A stretch of DNA of 64,000 nucleotides, taken from assembly GCF_020184175.1 (NCBI RefSeq), contig NC_065533.1, forward strand, positions 4,734,695 through 4,798,694. Direction: 5' to 3'. The notes under the pieces are model-generated. The model did not search any database and was not told the DNA's origin. It worked only from the letters and a program-made list of their open reading frames with translations. Positions 12,724-27,401 of this stretch are shown here, in pieces. The first letter of the stretch is position 1, and every line of letters starts with the position of its first letter. The DNA is from Aphis gossypii. Its lineage: Eukaryota > Arthropoda > Insecta > Hemiptera > Aphididae. The translations under genes and the position numbers were made by a program.

Positions 12724-13904
12724 ATGACTCGATATCGGGTGTATGGAAACCAACTTTGACGCCTTCCAGGTGGTCAAATAAAATTTATTTCACTGGAAAT
12801 CCGGTCGCAAATGGTAATCGGGTGTCTAGAAAATAAATCATTCACTAAAAAAAGTAGGAAAAGTTCAAAATCATTTGTCGTGTATGTGTACATTCAATTA
12901 TTATTAGAAAATTTTGTTAAATTTTGAAAATAATACAAAATTTTTCAATTATATTATTTGACTATAACTTGAAAAAACATTTAGCTAAACGACAAATAGT
13001 CGGATAGTCGTGAGTTGCATAGTTATCAAATTCTTCGATTATCCATGCCTAGGCATTTAGTAAAATGTCTAATTTCACTATATGACCGGTGTGAGCTACT
13101 TTACGGTGCGGGGAGCACGTTCTGGTAGCCCGTACCAAAAATTTGCCACTCGGTGAATTATTAGTAATTTTTAATAAAAAAACGCAGAACGGTGGTTGCT
13201 CAGCTCCCAAGCACCTCCCTCCCCTTAATCCACCACTGCTATAGGCTATAGGTAGTATCGGTCCGGACCACCCGGACCTGGCTACTCGGCGATAGACCCG
13301 CGGTCGAAGACATTTATATAGAAAAAAAATACAACGATATAATGTAGGTACTGTGATGAATCGAAAACAAATTACCTATTGTACATTGGTTTATAAACAC
13401 GTTTATGTGTCTCCTGAAAAAAGTGAATTTCGGGCTTACTTTTGTTTCAACGACGATATATTTTTAATCTATTTTGATTACATGAAATGTATTAATTTTG
13501 TTTTACTTGTCTACTCAATACGGTTATCCTGGTTATTGTTATTTGTTATCACCAAGGCTATGATTTGTATGCAATAAAAAGTTGTAAAATATGCGAAAAA
13601 ATGCATTTTAACTTAATATACTTAAACATAATATTTATTTATTTAAATACATTAATGAATTTGGCTGGTTGTTTTAATATACTATAATAAAGATTAAAAA
13701 TTAAAAATGTATTTATTTATTTTTCACATGCATTAATTACCTATTATTTTAGTAATAACAATTATAGATTGTGTCTAATACACTACCTATAACCCGATAA
13801 ATTATACGTGCATCCGGAGTTATTATATTATGTTCATGATCCGAAGTATCTTATATTGGATTTTATATTTTTAAATTTTTTATAATTTTTGTAATGTTAA
13901 GTTT

Positions 13905-14307
13905 TTTTCTATAGAACCAGTCCGAACAATCTCACTGTCGTTATTAGCATATGGTCTGACATAAATAGTAAAGACACAATTTAACAATAGGTAATAAGGA
14001 CTAATAAAACTAGCGAACTGAAGTTGAGACCAACATTAATGTAAAAGATCAAAATTTAAATAAAAAATAAAAGATTACAGCAGAATGAAAACAATAAAAA
14101 AATAGGGGAGGTGGTAGTATTCTTATAATAAATAACATACAAAATTGATATCACAGACTCAAATATATTATATCTTAATATTTAATATTCTTTTATTGTA
14201 AAATATTATGTACAGATAACTACTACGAGGTATTAATAATTTGGCCGTATAACGTTAAACGGACCATTTTAAATTGTTATAGAAATATGTGAAGGCAATA
14301 TATATAT

Positions 14308-14384
<77 letters not shown>

Positions 14385-14628
14385 CGCGTGTGTGTATAAA
14401 GAGAGACTTGACCCACGCTTTGTAAAAATTTTCGTATAAAATAATGTTAGAGGTTGCTATTTTTTTTTTCGTTCCACGTGCAAATCTGAGAATAATAGAG
14501 ACCTACCTAGGATAATGCTGCAGTACATATATATAGGTTTATCATATAAAAGGAACTGTCTCAATTCAAATAAACGTCTTGCAGGTATTCGCATCGTTAA
14601 TCACTGTCTTCAAATTTCTTTTAATGTA
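13905..14628 (+). repeat. Direct duplicate of 12056-12640, with MITE copy 3
   Basis: The segment starting at AACCAGTCCGAACAATCTCA (13916 and 12074) is repeated with the following MITE. In this copy (MITE part about 14176-14628) the microsatellite has grown to about 85 bp with a CG-rich interruption (14377-14388). The right inverted end is lost after TTCAAATTTCTTTTAATG. Confidence 0.75.
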
Positions 14629-15090
14629 AATTATAATAGTGATAAAGTTGAGATTCAAATCTATACGTGTATAGACATAATACTATTCTGTCAAATCATT
14701 TTGTGCTTAAAAATAATAATTAAGGTAATTTTTTATTTGTTTTTTTTTTCATTCATTATTTATTATTTCATGTCAGGAAGTCCTTATAGTACTTAAAGCA
14801 CATCATAATATTCAGATCCACTCATAATATAATATATAACTATATTAGTATACCATATTGTTATCCAATTGTTGGACGAAGTAAGTTTACAACTTACTGA
14901 TATGTCTACAACAATAGATATCTTTTAGGTGTATTTTATTAAATTCGTTGCTCTTTATTTTTATGGCCGAAAATCGCCACCCTTTTTATATTATTTTTTA
15001 TCGACGAGTGAACGAATCGACACGGCCGCGTCAGTAATGACTAATAGGTGATAAAGTGTACCCTGTTTCTTGGGAGTTGGGACACACAGT
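14629..15090. other. AT-rich intergenic stretch
   Basis: No gene or defined repeat is seen. The frame at 14515-14796 begins inside the MITE tail and is not taken as a gene. Confidence 0.5.
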
Positions 15091-15627
15091 ATACGTATTA
15101 ATATTTAATATTCTTCTGTTATAAAATATTAATTATTATGTACAGATAACTATACTGTATTAATAATTTGGCAGTACAAGATTTTACTGACCATTTTGAA
15201 ATCGTTATAGTAACATGTGAAGGCAGTTAACGCTGAACAGCAAGACGTGTCTTTGAATAGAGACAGTCTCTTTTATAATATGTTCAGCATTAATCTGTAT
15301 AGTCTCTATTATTCTCAGAGTTGGACGTGAAACGAAAAAAAAAAAATAGCAACCCATAACATTATTCTACGAAAAATCTTACAAAGCGTGGGTCAGGTCT
15401 CTCTCTATATATACAATATATATATATATTATATTGTATGTATATATATATATATACTATATGGTATATATATTATATTGTATGTATATATATATTGCCT
15501 TCACATGTTTCTATAACGATTTAAAATGGTCAGTTTAACATTGTATTGCCAAATAGTTTATACCACGTAGTAGTTGTCTGTACATAATATTTTATAAAAG
15601 AAGAATATTAAATATTAATATGTATAT
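15091..15627 (-). mobile_element. Microsatellite-bearing MITE, copy 4
   Basis: Inverted ends are legible on both sides. ATTAATATTTAATATTCTTC begins at about 15099 and its reverse complement ends at about 15625. The orientation matches the copy at 11213. Here the microsatellite position is filled by TA repeats rather than TG. Confidence 0.75.
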
Positions 15628-15809
15628 GCCTATACGTAGGTTCACACATATATATATATATATATATATTACTTAAATTTATAGAAGTTAGTATATTACT
15701 ATAGTTATGATCATGTTTTCATTATAATTTTTAAAATCTAAATGATGTGTTACAATACCTATTATATTAAATAACAAAAACAGAATTATGTAAGACGAAA
15801 TAATGTATA

Positions 15810-16096
15810 TTACTTTCCAGTGGCGTATTTACGGAGGTAGTCCAGGGGTACTGGACCCCCCCCCAGAGGAAAAAAAACCTATACATATTCCTGCAGTATA
15901 GTTCATTAATAAGCATAGATATTGGTATTGTGTGTACTCTGACGACAATATCCAAGTTACGGCTATTTATAATGTGTGATAAAGGCAATAGCCAATAGGT
16001 ATATAGTTATCATAGTTTATATAAATTACTTAATTACGAATAAACTGTGGACCCCCCCCCCCAGAAAACTTAAGAAAATACGCTACTATTACTTTC
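15810..16096. mobile_element. hAT-type MITE with perfect 8-bp target duplication
   Basis: The element spans 15818-16088 (271 bp). It begins CAGTGGCGTATTT and ends with AAATACGCTACTA, an inverted match with two changes. Both sides carry the 8-mer TTACTTTC (15810-15817 and 16089-16096). Poly-C runs lie inside both ends, giving a second, inner inverted repeat. There is no transposase. Confidence 0.9.
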
Positions 16097-16732
16097 TAAT
16101 TACTTTCTATACGTAATATATAGTAATTATACACTAGTATATAATCAATGCTAATAGTGTATCCTACCAGATAGAATTTATGATCACACATTTAATATCT
16201 GAATAAATATAATATAAATTAAATAATAAATTTAAATATATTTATTCAGGTATCTACCATTAAAGGATGGTTTAAAAACATCCAATCATCTTCAAAACTT
16301 GTTAAATTATCTTCATCCCAACCAATTACCTACATTATTATAGATATTTTATGAATGACATTAAAAGGCTATCATTGAGTATGTATGTGAGTATTTACCT
16401 ACTTTATATAATATAATAAGTACAATTATTATTATTATTTATAAAAAATAATATTTTATTGTAATTTTATTTAAATAATAAACAGTCAACAATATTTCTA
16501 CTAGTTTCCGCATTGTATCTAAAATGACCAAGTATTGAATGAATTATTAGTTACATTTAAGTGCTATTTTGTTTTATCATTTTATGAATAAAATAAAATT
16601 GATTCACTAAAATTTGATAAACCAATCAAAATAGGTATTTAATTATATTTTAGGGACCATTAGCTCATTTTTAATTTATTATCTATATGTTTGTACTGTT
16701 CATAGTGATTGTTTATTTGTTTGTTTGTATGT
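16097..16732. other. AT-rich stretch outside the palindrome
   Basis: No gene is seen. It ends where the similarity to the right arm begins. Confidence 0.5.
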
Positions 16733-16880
16733 GTAAGCTACGAAGAATAATTATTTATTGTTTCTTCGTAACAATAATAATAAAAATAATCGTAATTCGT
16801 AATAATTAATTTGGCTCGTTAGTGAGCACTGATGATATACCTTTGTTGATGTCGATGTATAATGTATAAATGTATCGTAC

Positions 16881-16921
<41 letters not shown>

Positions 16922-17230
16922 ATATGTATGTATAACTATATATATATATATATATAACTATATACACTATATACACACGACAATGCCTTTTACACAGACT
17001 ATGTTTATGACCACCTCCACACAGGTAGCTGTCGCCATTCTAAGACGGCATGCAGAGCGCAGCGAGCCATCAGTGCGATACCTAATAGCAAAATTCATTC
17101 GTTTCATTCATACTTCACTATTTGTTCGGTGTACTCCTGCGTTCCTTTTAACCGTCATTTACTTCGTTTAAAATCATTTTTTTTTCTCATTATTTACAAC
17201 GATTATTTTTCTTGATCGTTCTACAACACG

Positions 17231-19133
17231 ATGGAGTTTATACTAAGAATATTAATTTTAGTAGGAATCACATTCTCTTCCTGGGTTGAAACCTTGAACA
17301 ACGGAGCTATAAATAAAATTGACCTAAGTGGTAAGTACATATATATTATATAATTTATAATAATTTATAAATTTTATATAATTTAATTTTGCGATAATTA
17401 TTTTAACGCTGGTAATGTAATTTTATTATTTTTCATTGTTTTTATTTATTAACATTACCTTGTTTATTATATTTTTATTAATATTCTTTTAATTTCATAA
17501 ACCATTATTAGCACTGAGATCGTAATTATTAATTTAGTATTTCATAATTTTAGTTCTTTCAATCTTTATGATAGAAATAATAACATTATAGTATACTAAT
17601 AAAATAAAAAAGTATTCAGTGGTTATTTGTTAGACTAGATAATTAATTCTAAAGAATTATTTTATACAATTTTATGTTTGCAATCTTTAAATATTGTTTT
17701 TATGTATCTAAATAATCTTAATGTGTGTTCTATATAATTAAAGGTCTAAAAAAATTGATTGCCTTTTCATATGTATATTTATGAGTGTGTAATCGTAAAT
17801 TATTTTGTGTGTCCAACGTCCGTGTGTGTATATTAGGGTGAATAGATATATAATATAAATATAAATATATTAATAATAGTATGATGTTCGAATCATATTA
17901 AAAAGTATGTAGTACAAGGATGATAGGCATTCAAATTTTCAATATTACAATTAAGAGAACTATTTTTGATAATTTAGGTAATTTAGTATTTCTGTAGTTA
18001 TATCTTATATCACAACAAAATGTAGATATCAACATTTTACCTATATTAGTGAAAAAATAAAATAACGAGGCGAAATCTATTTCCCCGTATTCCTTAAATA
18101 CACAACAGGACGATATAGGATATAGGTCATAACGTTGTTTCACCAAATTAGTGGGTATATGCTCGTGAAATAAACAATATCAAGAGTATACTAACAGTAT
18201 TATTCATTTATATGATAATGTGGTATTTGTCTACATGTGTGTTGCAGATAAGTTGAGACTAAGGGGTCTATATTGTCCTCGAATGATCTACCAGAAAAAA
18301 TATAGTGCTGTTATGATACATAATGGGGTACAGTCGTCCGGATGTGCCTCCGTGGAACACAACTGGTATCTTAGCGAATCGCCGTTGTTTCATTTGTGGC
18401 AGAATCCAATCTTTGAACCCATATATTGCGATAACACGTGTAGTACGTATAACGAATCATTATTGTGATAATTATAGTGAGGGAAAGTAGTGTGCGCTCG
18501 CGGATTCGATAAGCTGCTTTCCCTTAAAATTTTCAATAATATTACATTTTTTGTAGGTATATACCGTAACGCGCACTACATGCCCACAATATATGAACTT
18601 TAAACATCACTAATTAATAAAACTTAAAACACATTCTATATGCTCTATTATTTGTTCTTATGTTCTCTCAGATAGGGACGCTTCCATTTACGAGTGTATG
18701 TCAAAAAGTCAACCGACCAATAAGAATGAGATTGACAAAGGTCTAAAGTATATGTCGCTATATGAATATCCACCAGCATCCAATACTAGTACACCAGCCT
18801 ATAGATGTGCTGTGAGTATACTGTGTACCTCTACTTAGATTTATATATTACATTTTTAGTTAAAATTTGTTCATTTAACTCTATCTCTGTCTTAATTTGT
18901 GATGTCTACAGGTGTTTGTCACTGAGAAATACGAACACCATGGGATTATGGCAATTCGGATGGCACTCAGCTCTGGAAGAGCAAACAGTTTTGATGTAAA
19001 ACAATGTGGAGGTCTATCGAGTGTGTTGACAAATAAAGGTAGTATATATGACCATGAGACGCAAAAAAAATGGCCCAAGGATGCTACATATGTATTTATA
19101 ATGGGAGACCTCGAGGCAGACAAAGAAACATAA
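17231..19133 (+). CDS. Small secreted cysteine-bearing protein, palindrome left copy
   Basis: Four exons are inferred: 17231-17330, 18248-18442, 18672-18811 and 18912-19133. They join in phases 1, 1 and 0 with GT-AG borders and no stop, giving 218 residues. The ATG was chosen because it opens a signal peptide (MEFILRILILVGITFSSW) and the same start, with a similar 5' leader, is found in the two paralogues. The mature protein has seven cysteines, in the contexts LYCPRM, GCASV, YCDNTC, YECMS, YRCAV and QCGGL. It ends in a basic/acidic tail after ATYVFIMGDLE. There is no membrane segment beyond the signal peptide. I do not recognise the family. The features show an extracellular, probably disulfide-bonded protein. 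A salivary effector role would fit but is not shown. Its mirror copy is at 37300-39088. Confidence 0.85.
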
Positions 19134-22100
19134 TATTAATATTTCATATCTTAATTACAAAAATTTAACATTTTACAAATTGTTTATAACAAAATAATTG
19201 TAATTGGAAAACTGCGCTTTCTAAAATTTTGCACAATTATAGTACTATAGATGCATATACAAAAATTTCAATTATGTATTTTTTGATTTAGATAAAAATA
19301 TAAGAATGTCATATTATACTACATCTTTTTTAATTCTCCAAGAATTTTGAAACAGTGAATAATTTTTTGTGTAAAATAAAAATTGAAATTGTGCTTTTCA
19401 GTTTTCACATATAATAAAATTATGATATGAAATAAGGTGTTTTTTTTTTTTTAACAAAATCTTAAATATACATATTATGTATAGTGATAATATTATTTTT
19501 ATATTAATGAAATTTTGAATCTAATAGTGACAGTTTAAAAATTTTGAGATAAAATAAAATGATACATAAACGTCTAAATAATTTAAATTGAGTATTTACA
19601 CTATGACATAAAATAATATTTTTTAGCATTAGAAAATTAACATAATGAAAATGTTTGATTGCTTTATGGCTTTTGTACTTGTCGATTGTTGCTACTAGAT
19701 GTGTTATCTCTTCGATTTCAGCTTTGATACTATTGGGATTGTCCTAGAATTATCCAGCTGTATCTCTTTACCATCTAAAATAAAATATGATTAATTTGTA
19801 ATATCGTCTGTACAGTTAATTGAATTGCTGATCATATATATCTTAGAAGTGTTATTAAATTATATACAGTCTAGTTCCTTATTGTTTACTCAATTTTACT
19901 GTCACTTATTTATTTAGAGCAAAACCTTAGTGATAAAATTAGTACACATTTAACAGAATATGTACCGTTACGGCTGTAGTTGATGGGTCTAATAGTATAA
20001 CACAATATTGCTACATGCTCCGATGTCCTATACCAAATACATTACACGGAGGTATTAAAAATCTTAGTCCTAGAAATATAGAATAATAATAAGAAAGAAA
20101 CTAAACAAACCGAGTTAGGAAAATACCAGGTGTCATTTGTATCAGAGTATGTTAATACCATAAGAGCATTGTACTGAAGGCTTAAAATCAACTATAACAA
20201 TAGAATATCATATTTCAGAAACTAACAAAACAATTAAAATACAGTTTGAAATATTTTTACCATTTATTTATATTATATAATATATGTGTATAATCTACCT
20301 TATCGATATAATGATTATTATCTGGCATTGAACATTGTTAAATGTTTAAATGTCGTAATATAGTATACTACATACTGCACGTATGTATGATGTAGATGTA
20401 GAGCTTTTAACCATAGCTGTTTCACTTATTTGTTTATTTGTGTTGTGCTGTCGTTTAGTTAATTACTTTTGTGTTATTGTAGTGTTTATTAATGTCTGCA
20501 AAAAAGTGTAAAATTGATGATGAAACTAGAACTTTTAACACCTCACAGGGGAATGACAATTTATTCATTAATACAAAATAAATGCTAATTAAAATGTATA
20601 TTTGGAATAACATTTTTTTAAAAAATTGGCCTCTAGTAACTTTGATGTATTTATCCTTTACCTAACCCATGGAATTACTATTCCATGTAGTACAAAACAT
20701 CCAAATCGCTAATAATTATAATAATATACTCACTGATTTTTAACATGTTCAATGCAACAGTTGACATCTAACACAGTGACAACTAACCGTCGACAAATAT
20801 AATGTTCACTCTGACAGTTAATGGTTTTGATAGGCAAATGGCAATGAAATAACATTTTGAAAATTGTAATGAACGATCAGTATAGTCGTAAGAATTTTAG
20901 AATATAATTGTTTTTATTTTGCTTATTTTTATTGCAAGCCTTTAATTAATATTTACCCATTATTATCATTATCAGTTATCAGATTAGGTATCACTATATT
21001 AAATTGACTTCCAAAATATATAATAGGTATATAAATATTTACGTTAAATACACTGCTTGGTGGCTGTCCTATAGACTCTAGAGAATAATAATTATTATTA
21101 CTTTAATGAATAAATCTACAATTCAATTTCATTAAATAAAGTTTCTTTTATACGTTTAGTATAGTGACAATATTATGTATCTATAATATATTACATATAA
21201 ATTATGATACATAATTGATATTGTATATTTTTGCAGTTTTTATAATATACCTATAATAGGATTTTTTAGCTTTAGCAAAGTCTTATAAGGACATATTAAG
21301 TATAAACTTTATATTATAAAAAGAAAAGTCTTATGTTACGGCTTTCGTAAAAATAAAATAATATTTTTTATTAGTTTCAAAATATTACTCTTCTTTAAGA
21401 CAAAATTATTTTTATATAACCAATATATCAATATGAAACTTTATTAAACTCTACTTAATATCATAATCATTTTTAGCAGTTATTTGAATATGATTTTTTG
21501 TTTGTAATACTGAATTATTGTGTATTTTTTCAGGAATTTTGTCACATTACATGATACATATTTGATACAAAATAAATAAACACGTTTATTATCATATTAC
21601 GTGTTGTTAAATATATTGTAATTTGTAGGTATATTTTTATAGATACGTATTGTCCACACACACATACAAATGTATTTCTAAATAATTCGAAATTTTATTT
21701 AATGAACTTATATTATCGCCATTTGCCAGTCAAAATTATGTATTGCTTATATTTATATACCATATATACATACAGAGTATACCTCCGTACAATCTACTAT
21801 CAATTTTATATAGTGTCAAAAACGAAGTCTACACAATTACAATTATTTACAACACTGAAACTTAACTGAACTATTAACTATTATAGTGTGCAGTATTGTT
21901 TATATCACAGAATAAACTAAAAAAATAAACAGCTCAGACACAATTGGAATAATTTAATAAATATTGTGGTTACCTTTATAATTTTATACTAGATAGGTAG
22001 AGACTAGAGCTTACAAAGCTGTTCTATTAACATTATAATCTAATTGTCAATGATGTTGCTTAATTTTGGTTTTTACTTTTATCAGTACCTATTATACTAT

Positions 22101-24236
22101 TTACTATTGTTTATTTTGATTTTTGAAAAGTTTAATGTTTACCTAATTATCTAGTTTTTATTCAGTGTAAAATAAATAAATAAATATTTATCAAATACTA
22201 CATAGGTTTATTAGCAGTTTTTTTTAATTTGAACCCAAACCATACAAACAATTTTGACTGATATTTTGTATTTATCATTAAAAAAAAAATTATCCTTCAA
22301 ATTATAATGGATCAAGACAAATTAAAAAAAAGAAGACCAAACCACACAAAAAAACGTACATATTTCATATGAATCATATTATTTTCCCTGTTGATACATT
22401 TATATTTATATGTATAAACATTTATTTCAAGTATTCTAATTATTTTATTTATTTGGTACAAAAATGAAGTATAAATTTATAAATTATTTGTGTTTATAAT
22501 ATAGTTTGTTTTGTAATACTTAGAAGTGTTTGCTTTTAAATACAGTTTGGAACTATACTACTATAAATTAATATATAAAATATAAATCTAAAATCTTTAG
22601 ATAATGTAATGAATCAAAAATAAGCGTATAAGTTTTCTTATTAATGAAACTTTACCTTGTTATTATATATGAACTTAAGGTGAGTAAAGTAAGGTATCTA
22701 TAAACATAAATGAAGGGGCTGAGAGTGTCGATGTTCTTTAACTTATTCATTTTTGTTTATTAAGGCCTAAATATTATTACAATTTGTTCTGGATTGTGAA
22801 TACAGATCTATAACTACTTTAAGTTATTTGTTGACACACTTGAGTCTATGTGTTTTATTCAACTTTGAATAATGATAATCCTATTACTGTTGAAGTGTTA
22901 ATGCATATCAATATAACTTCTAACCTTTTTAGTGTCGATGATCTGATGAAAAAATAGAATCAAGACAAGAATTTAATATAAGTATATGAAATGAGTTAAA
23001 ACTGTAGTAAATATGTAATTTGCAATATTTCAAATAAATAAGATCAATCATTTAGGTTAAGTTGTTACTGTTAGAACAAAACCAGTGTGATAGCTGTATG
23101 GACAGGCTGGTAGCTGTTTGATAAAAACAGACTGGCCATCATATGAAAATGGAGGTTCTTCTTATAGTATTGATCTTTGGACTCATTGTTCCGTTCTAAC
23201 TTCTAATGCTAGGTTAGATTAATAATATGTTATACATTGTAATGTAATTTGATTAGAGTAAATTCCTATGAAAGTTAATGTTGTAATTTTGGTTATAACA
23301 ATAATGTTCATAGGTACAAACTACAATTATTTGAAATAAATTAATAAGTTATATGATGATATTAAATTATGAAGTTGTGTGGATGTGGTGTAATAAAATG
23401 AATATAATTATTAAATCTAATTAAAATATATTACATACATGTATTTGAAATTTAAATTAAATTTTCTATTTTAGAAATTCCATCAACGGAGTAAGTATCA
23501 AGAGCTAATGAATTATATGCAAACCAGATAGTTGAAGTATGTGTAAAAATATAATTATATTTTCTAATATATATATAATATACATAGGGAAACCACAATT
23601 CATTAAATATTCAATTCATCATTGATTTAGTATGAATAATTTCTTTATGATTTAAATATATATACATCTTGTAGAATTGTACTTAAATATTTAATATAAT
23701 AATAATATGTATTAATGTATTATAAGTATTATACTTTAAGCTATAAGAAATTATACTCAAACATCTCTAATATTACCTTTAAATATTAAATTTACTCTTA
23801 AACAAATTTAACATACTTAATATTCATGGTAGCTATTTAATATACTATTGATCACATATTGTATATTATCAAGATATTAAATTACCGTATGTATACTATA
23901 TACCTATTACCTACATATATTAACTTACACTTTAGTATTTATTATATTATACTAAAATTACAACTAGAATTACCTCGACCTATCAACTCATTTAATTATT
24001 TAAATATTTAAGTATTTAATTTATCCTTGAACAAATTTTATTTATTCCCGGTAGCTAATCAAAATACTCACCATCGATAACAAAATTTATATTTAATATG
24101 AAAAAATTCAACCACAAAAAATTGAAACTATTTAGGGTGTTTTAATAAGTAGCTTATAAAATGTTTTAAATCCCAATTTTTATGAAGGTTTACAACTCTC
24201 ATAACTGAAATATCTGGGAAAACATATAAAAATTAC

Positions 24237-24403
24237 CTGTATTACTGTTTCAGATTTAAAGAGGAGGCCAGGTCCATGGCCATATAATAATATATAATAA
24301 AATACTATTATACAAATATAAATGTTTTTATAAAAATATGTACTAATGTAAAAAATATTGATCACCCCTTCAACAAAATCCTAGGTCCGCCACTGCTATA
24401 TTA
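24237..24403. mobile_element. 151-bp MITE inside the left arm
   Basis: The element 24245-24395 ends in CCTAGGTCCGCCACTG, a hAT-like end, and is flanked by CTGTATTA and CTATATTA (7 of 8 match). The sister repeat unit at about 25780-25850 lacks it, which gives an empty site. The left end (CTGTTTCAG) is poorly inverted, so it is diverged or truncated. It sits at the mirrored place in the right arm (31802-31952), so it was present before the palindrome formed. Confidence 0.75.
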
Positions 24404-27401
24404 TTTATATCATAATATTGTTTAGAAATTAAAATTAATGTTTCATATTTAAGCGATTGATTAAAAATTGTTGTATATACCTAATGCCAATATAAATACA
24501 AAAACAATGATCAATCTTTTGTTCAGGATTAATTATGAATAATTTCTTTATGATTTAAATATATATATACATTTAATACATATCAATCTTGTAAAGTTGT
24601 ACTTAAATATTTAATATAATAATAATATGTATTTTACTTATACAAGCTATAAGAAATTATACTCGAACACCAACTTAAAATTATCTGAAGCCACCATCTC
24701 TTTTAATTATTTTTAAATATTTAAATATTAAATTTACTCTTAAAAAATTTAACATACCTACTTATTATTCATGGTAGCTATTTATTATACTATTGATCAT
24801 ACACATATTGTATATTACCAAGAAAAAGCTCATCATTGATAAATAGAATGTACATTTAATAGCTTATGGAATTTTTTGTTTGCTCTTTTAAAAAATAATA
24901 TATTCATATATTTATAAATAATAGCAATACATAAATATTGTAGTTAACATTTTGGAAACTATTAAATGTATATTGCACTTTTAATAATTAAGTACTAGTT
25001 ATTAGTTAAATGTTTCTAACTTATTATACATATATTCAATCTAAGAAAAACTTAAGCTATGTTGTGTAGGTACTTTAATGTGTTTGTCTGCTATGCAATG
25101 CATTTAACTTGCAAAATTATTTAAAATGTTCTCCCTTACTGACTTACACAATGTCATATTTTGCATATTATATAAATAAAAAACATTATAATTATATGTT
25201 AATTAATGTTAGATAACATTTGTATATGTTGGTGTGCAAAAACTTAATACATATATATATTATTATATTCTTGTTGTAAGCTTATAAAAGCATATAACCT
25301 ATATATGTTGTTAAACAACCCATACATTATAGTACCTTATGCCTTATGTATGTATAAACATTATATTAATTTATACTTAATTGTTTAATATATTATACTA
25401 AAATTCCAACTTAAATAATCTTAACTTACCAACTCATTTAATTATTTAAAAATTTAGGTATTTAATTTAATCTTGAACAAATTTTATTTATTCTTGGTAG
25501 TTAAATAAAAAACTCACCATCAAAAGCAAAATGTATATTTAATAAAATTTGGAATTAATTATGTGCTTGATTCAAAAAATAATATATACATATATATACG
25601 TATATATTCACAATACATAAGTATTATAAAAACTATTTGGTAAACTATACAATAAAAAAAATAGAACTATGTTTTTTAAATTTAATATGAAAAAAATCCA
25701 ATCTCAAAAAATTGAAACTATTTAGGATGTTTTAATAAGTAGCTTAAGAAATGTTTCAAATCTCAACTTTTTAGTGGTTTACAATTCTCATTATTGAAAT
25801 ATGTGGAAAAAGAAAAAATAACTACCTACCTATATTATTTATACCATAATATTGTTTAGAAATTAAAATTAATGTTTAATATTTAAGCAATTGATTACAA
25901 AATGCAGTATATACCTAATGGCCAATACAATATATATGATCAATCTTTTTATATAAACAATCAGTAATTCATCAAAAAAATATTTTTTAATAATTGAATC
26001 TTATATATTTTATTAAACTTTTATACAATTAAAATAGAATATACGAAAACAAAATTTGGGTAATTTTTAAGGACATTATTGCAGTTAAAATTAATTTTTC
26101 CAATATTTTTACAGGTTTTGGGGCCTTAAGATCTGAGCCCATGTTATACTTAAACCAACGCAGGTTGTGACGGACCTTCGATTCCAATCCATGTGTGATA
26201 ACTAGGGCTAGTATTTGTGTGCGGCAACATTTTTACTTTGTTTTTGCTACGACCAAATAGTGTACTACCTAATACTCCGTGTGTTGCAGGGGCTAAAATA
26301 ATGTGTTCACTGACACACTTTGTATCCTCTAAACGAAAAATGTGTACTTATCGTAGTTTGAATAGCACGCTTCAACAAAAGTATACGACGTGATCATATC
26401 GGTGTGTAGTTTCATTTTCGGGTTATATGGAATCATTTGTGCGAAGTCGCCATTGTTGAATAAAAAGTGTGTGTGAGTACCAGGAATTCATGAACACGAG
26501 CGTGTTCTTTTAGCCATATACGACGACGGTAGTCAGTTATTTGTGAGGAGTTGCGGTTGTAGGATAAAGAAAAATTGTGTATGAGTAGGTACCAGGAATT
26601 CATGAACACGAGCGTGTTCTTTTAGCCATAAACAGCGGTCAGTCATACGATAGTAGATTTTCCTTTAGATTTGTGTGAAAAAGCCGCTCTGTCTTTTGAA
26701 ATATTTCTACCATTTATTTACGCCTCACACCATCCATTCACGGTTGCTCATAGGTACGTGGCCAGTTACAATATCATCGAGATAAATCAACACAAATTTA
26801 CTAACTAACCAACACACGGAATAGTAGATAGTACGAAAAATCCAAATCGCTAAAAATTATAATAATCTACTCAATTAAATTAAACGCAGCGGTTTTCAGC
26901 TAGTCGACATAATAAACATTGCCCTGGTCGTCGGCGATGACTACCCGTCGACAAATATAATAGTGTTCACTTTGACAGTTCATAAGTTTGTCTAGCAAAA
27001 GGCGATGAGACACCGTTTTGAAAATTATAATACGTGATCAAACACTGTGCCAAGAATCTTAGAACATTATTGTTTTTTATTTTATTTATTTTTATTGTCG
27101 GTAGGTACTTATTTAAAATAATAATATTTCTGTCATTATCATTATCGACACAGTAGGTATAATATGTATAAACAATACCAGGGGTGGTCAAACGGTCGAT
27201 CGCGGAGAATTTCAAAAACGATCATGTAAAAATTTGATTTTAGGGCCATGCACCTTAATACCTACCTTATATTATGTTTCTTAAAAATCATAGTTATTCA
27301 AAACAAAAAAGTTAGATCATGACCAAAAAATCTTTGGCAACCCTGCTCTATACGGCATACCTATATAATATATATAATCCATATATATGCATACGTATAT
27401 A

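Larger units (their letters stand above)
16733..26261 (+). repeat. Left arm of a giant inverted repeat (about 9.5 kb)
   Basis: The arm matches the reverse complement of 29995-39634 from GTAAGCTACGAAG at the outer edge to CCAAATAGT at the inner edge. The inner arm is almost identical: for example, 24180-24365 and 31832-32017 give the same 61-codon meaningless frame. The outer part carrying the gene is more diverged. Beyond the gene (19134-26261) the arm holds no other gene. It holds a diverged copy of the composite block (20240-20980), imperfect internal direct repeats (23630 with 24536; 24035-24140 with 25487-25740) and a 151-bp MITE at 24245-24395. Its (TA)n tract at 16885-16960 stands where the right arm has (TG)n. 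Confidence 0.95.

Noticed and set aside
13353..13577. 74-codon frame with a close partner at 28860-29093
   Set aside because: It lies inside a recently duplicated repeat block. Flanking non-coding sequence is equally conserved, so conservation is not evidence of coding.
18220..18468. 82-codon frame and its counterparts at 37954-38214 and 47078-47344 taken as whole genes
   Set aside because: They are exon 2 of the secreted-protein genes plus read-through into introns. The consistent AG acceptor and GTACGT donor in all three set the true exon limits.
24180..24365. 61-codon frame identical to 31832-32017
   Set aside because: It is mostly a MITE (24245-24395) duplicated by the palindrome. Identity comes from the arms, not from selection on a protein.
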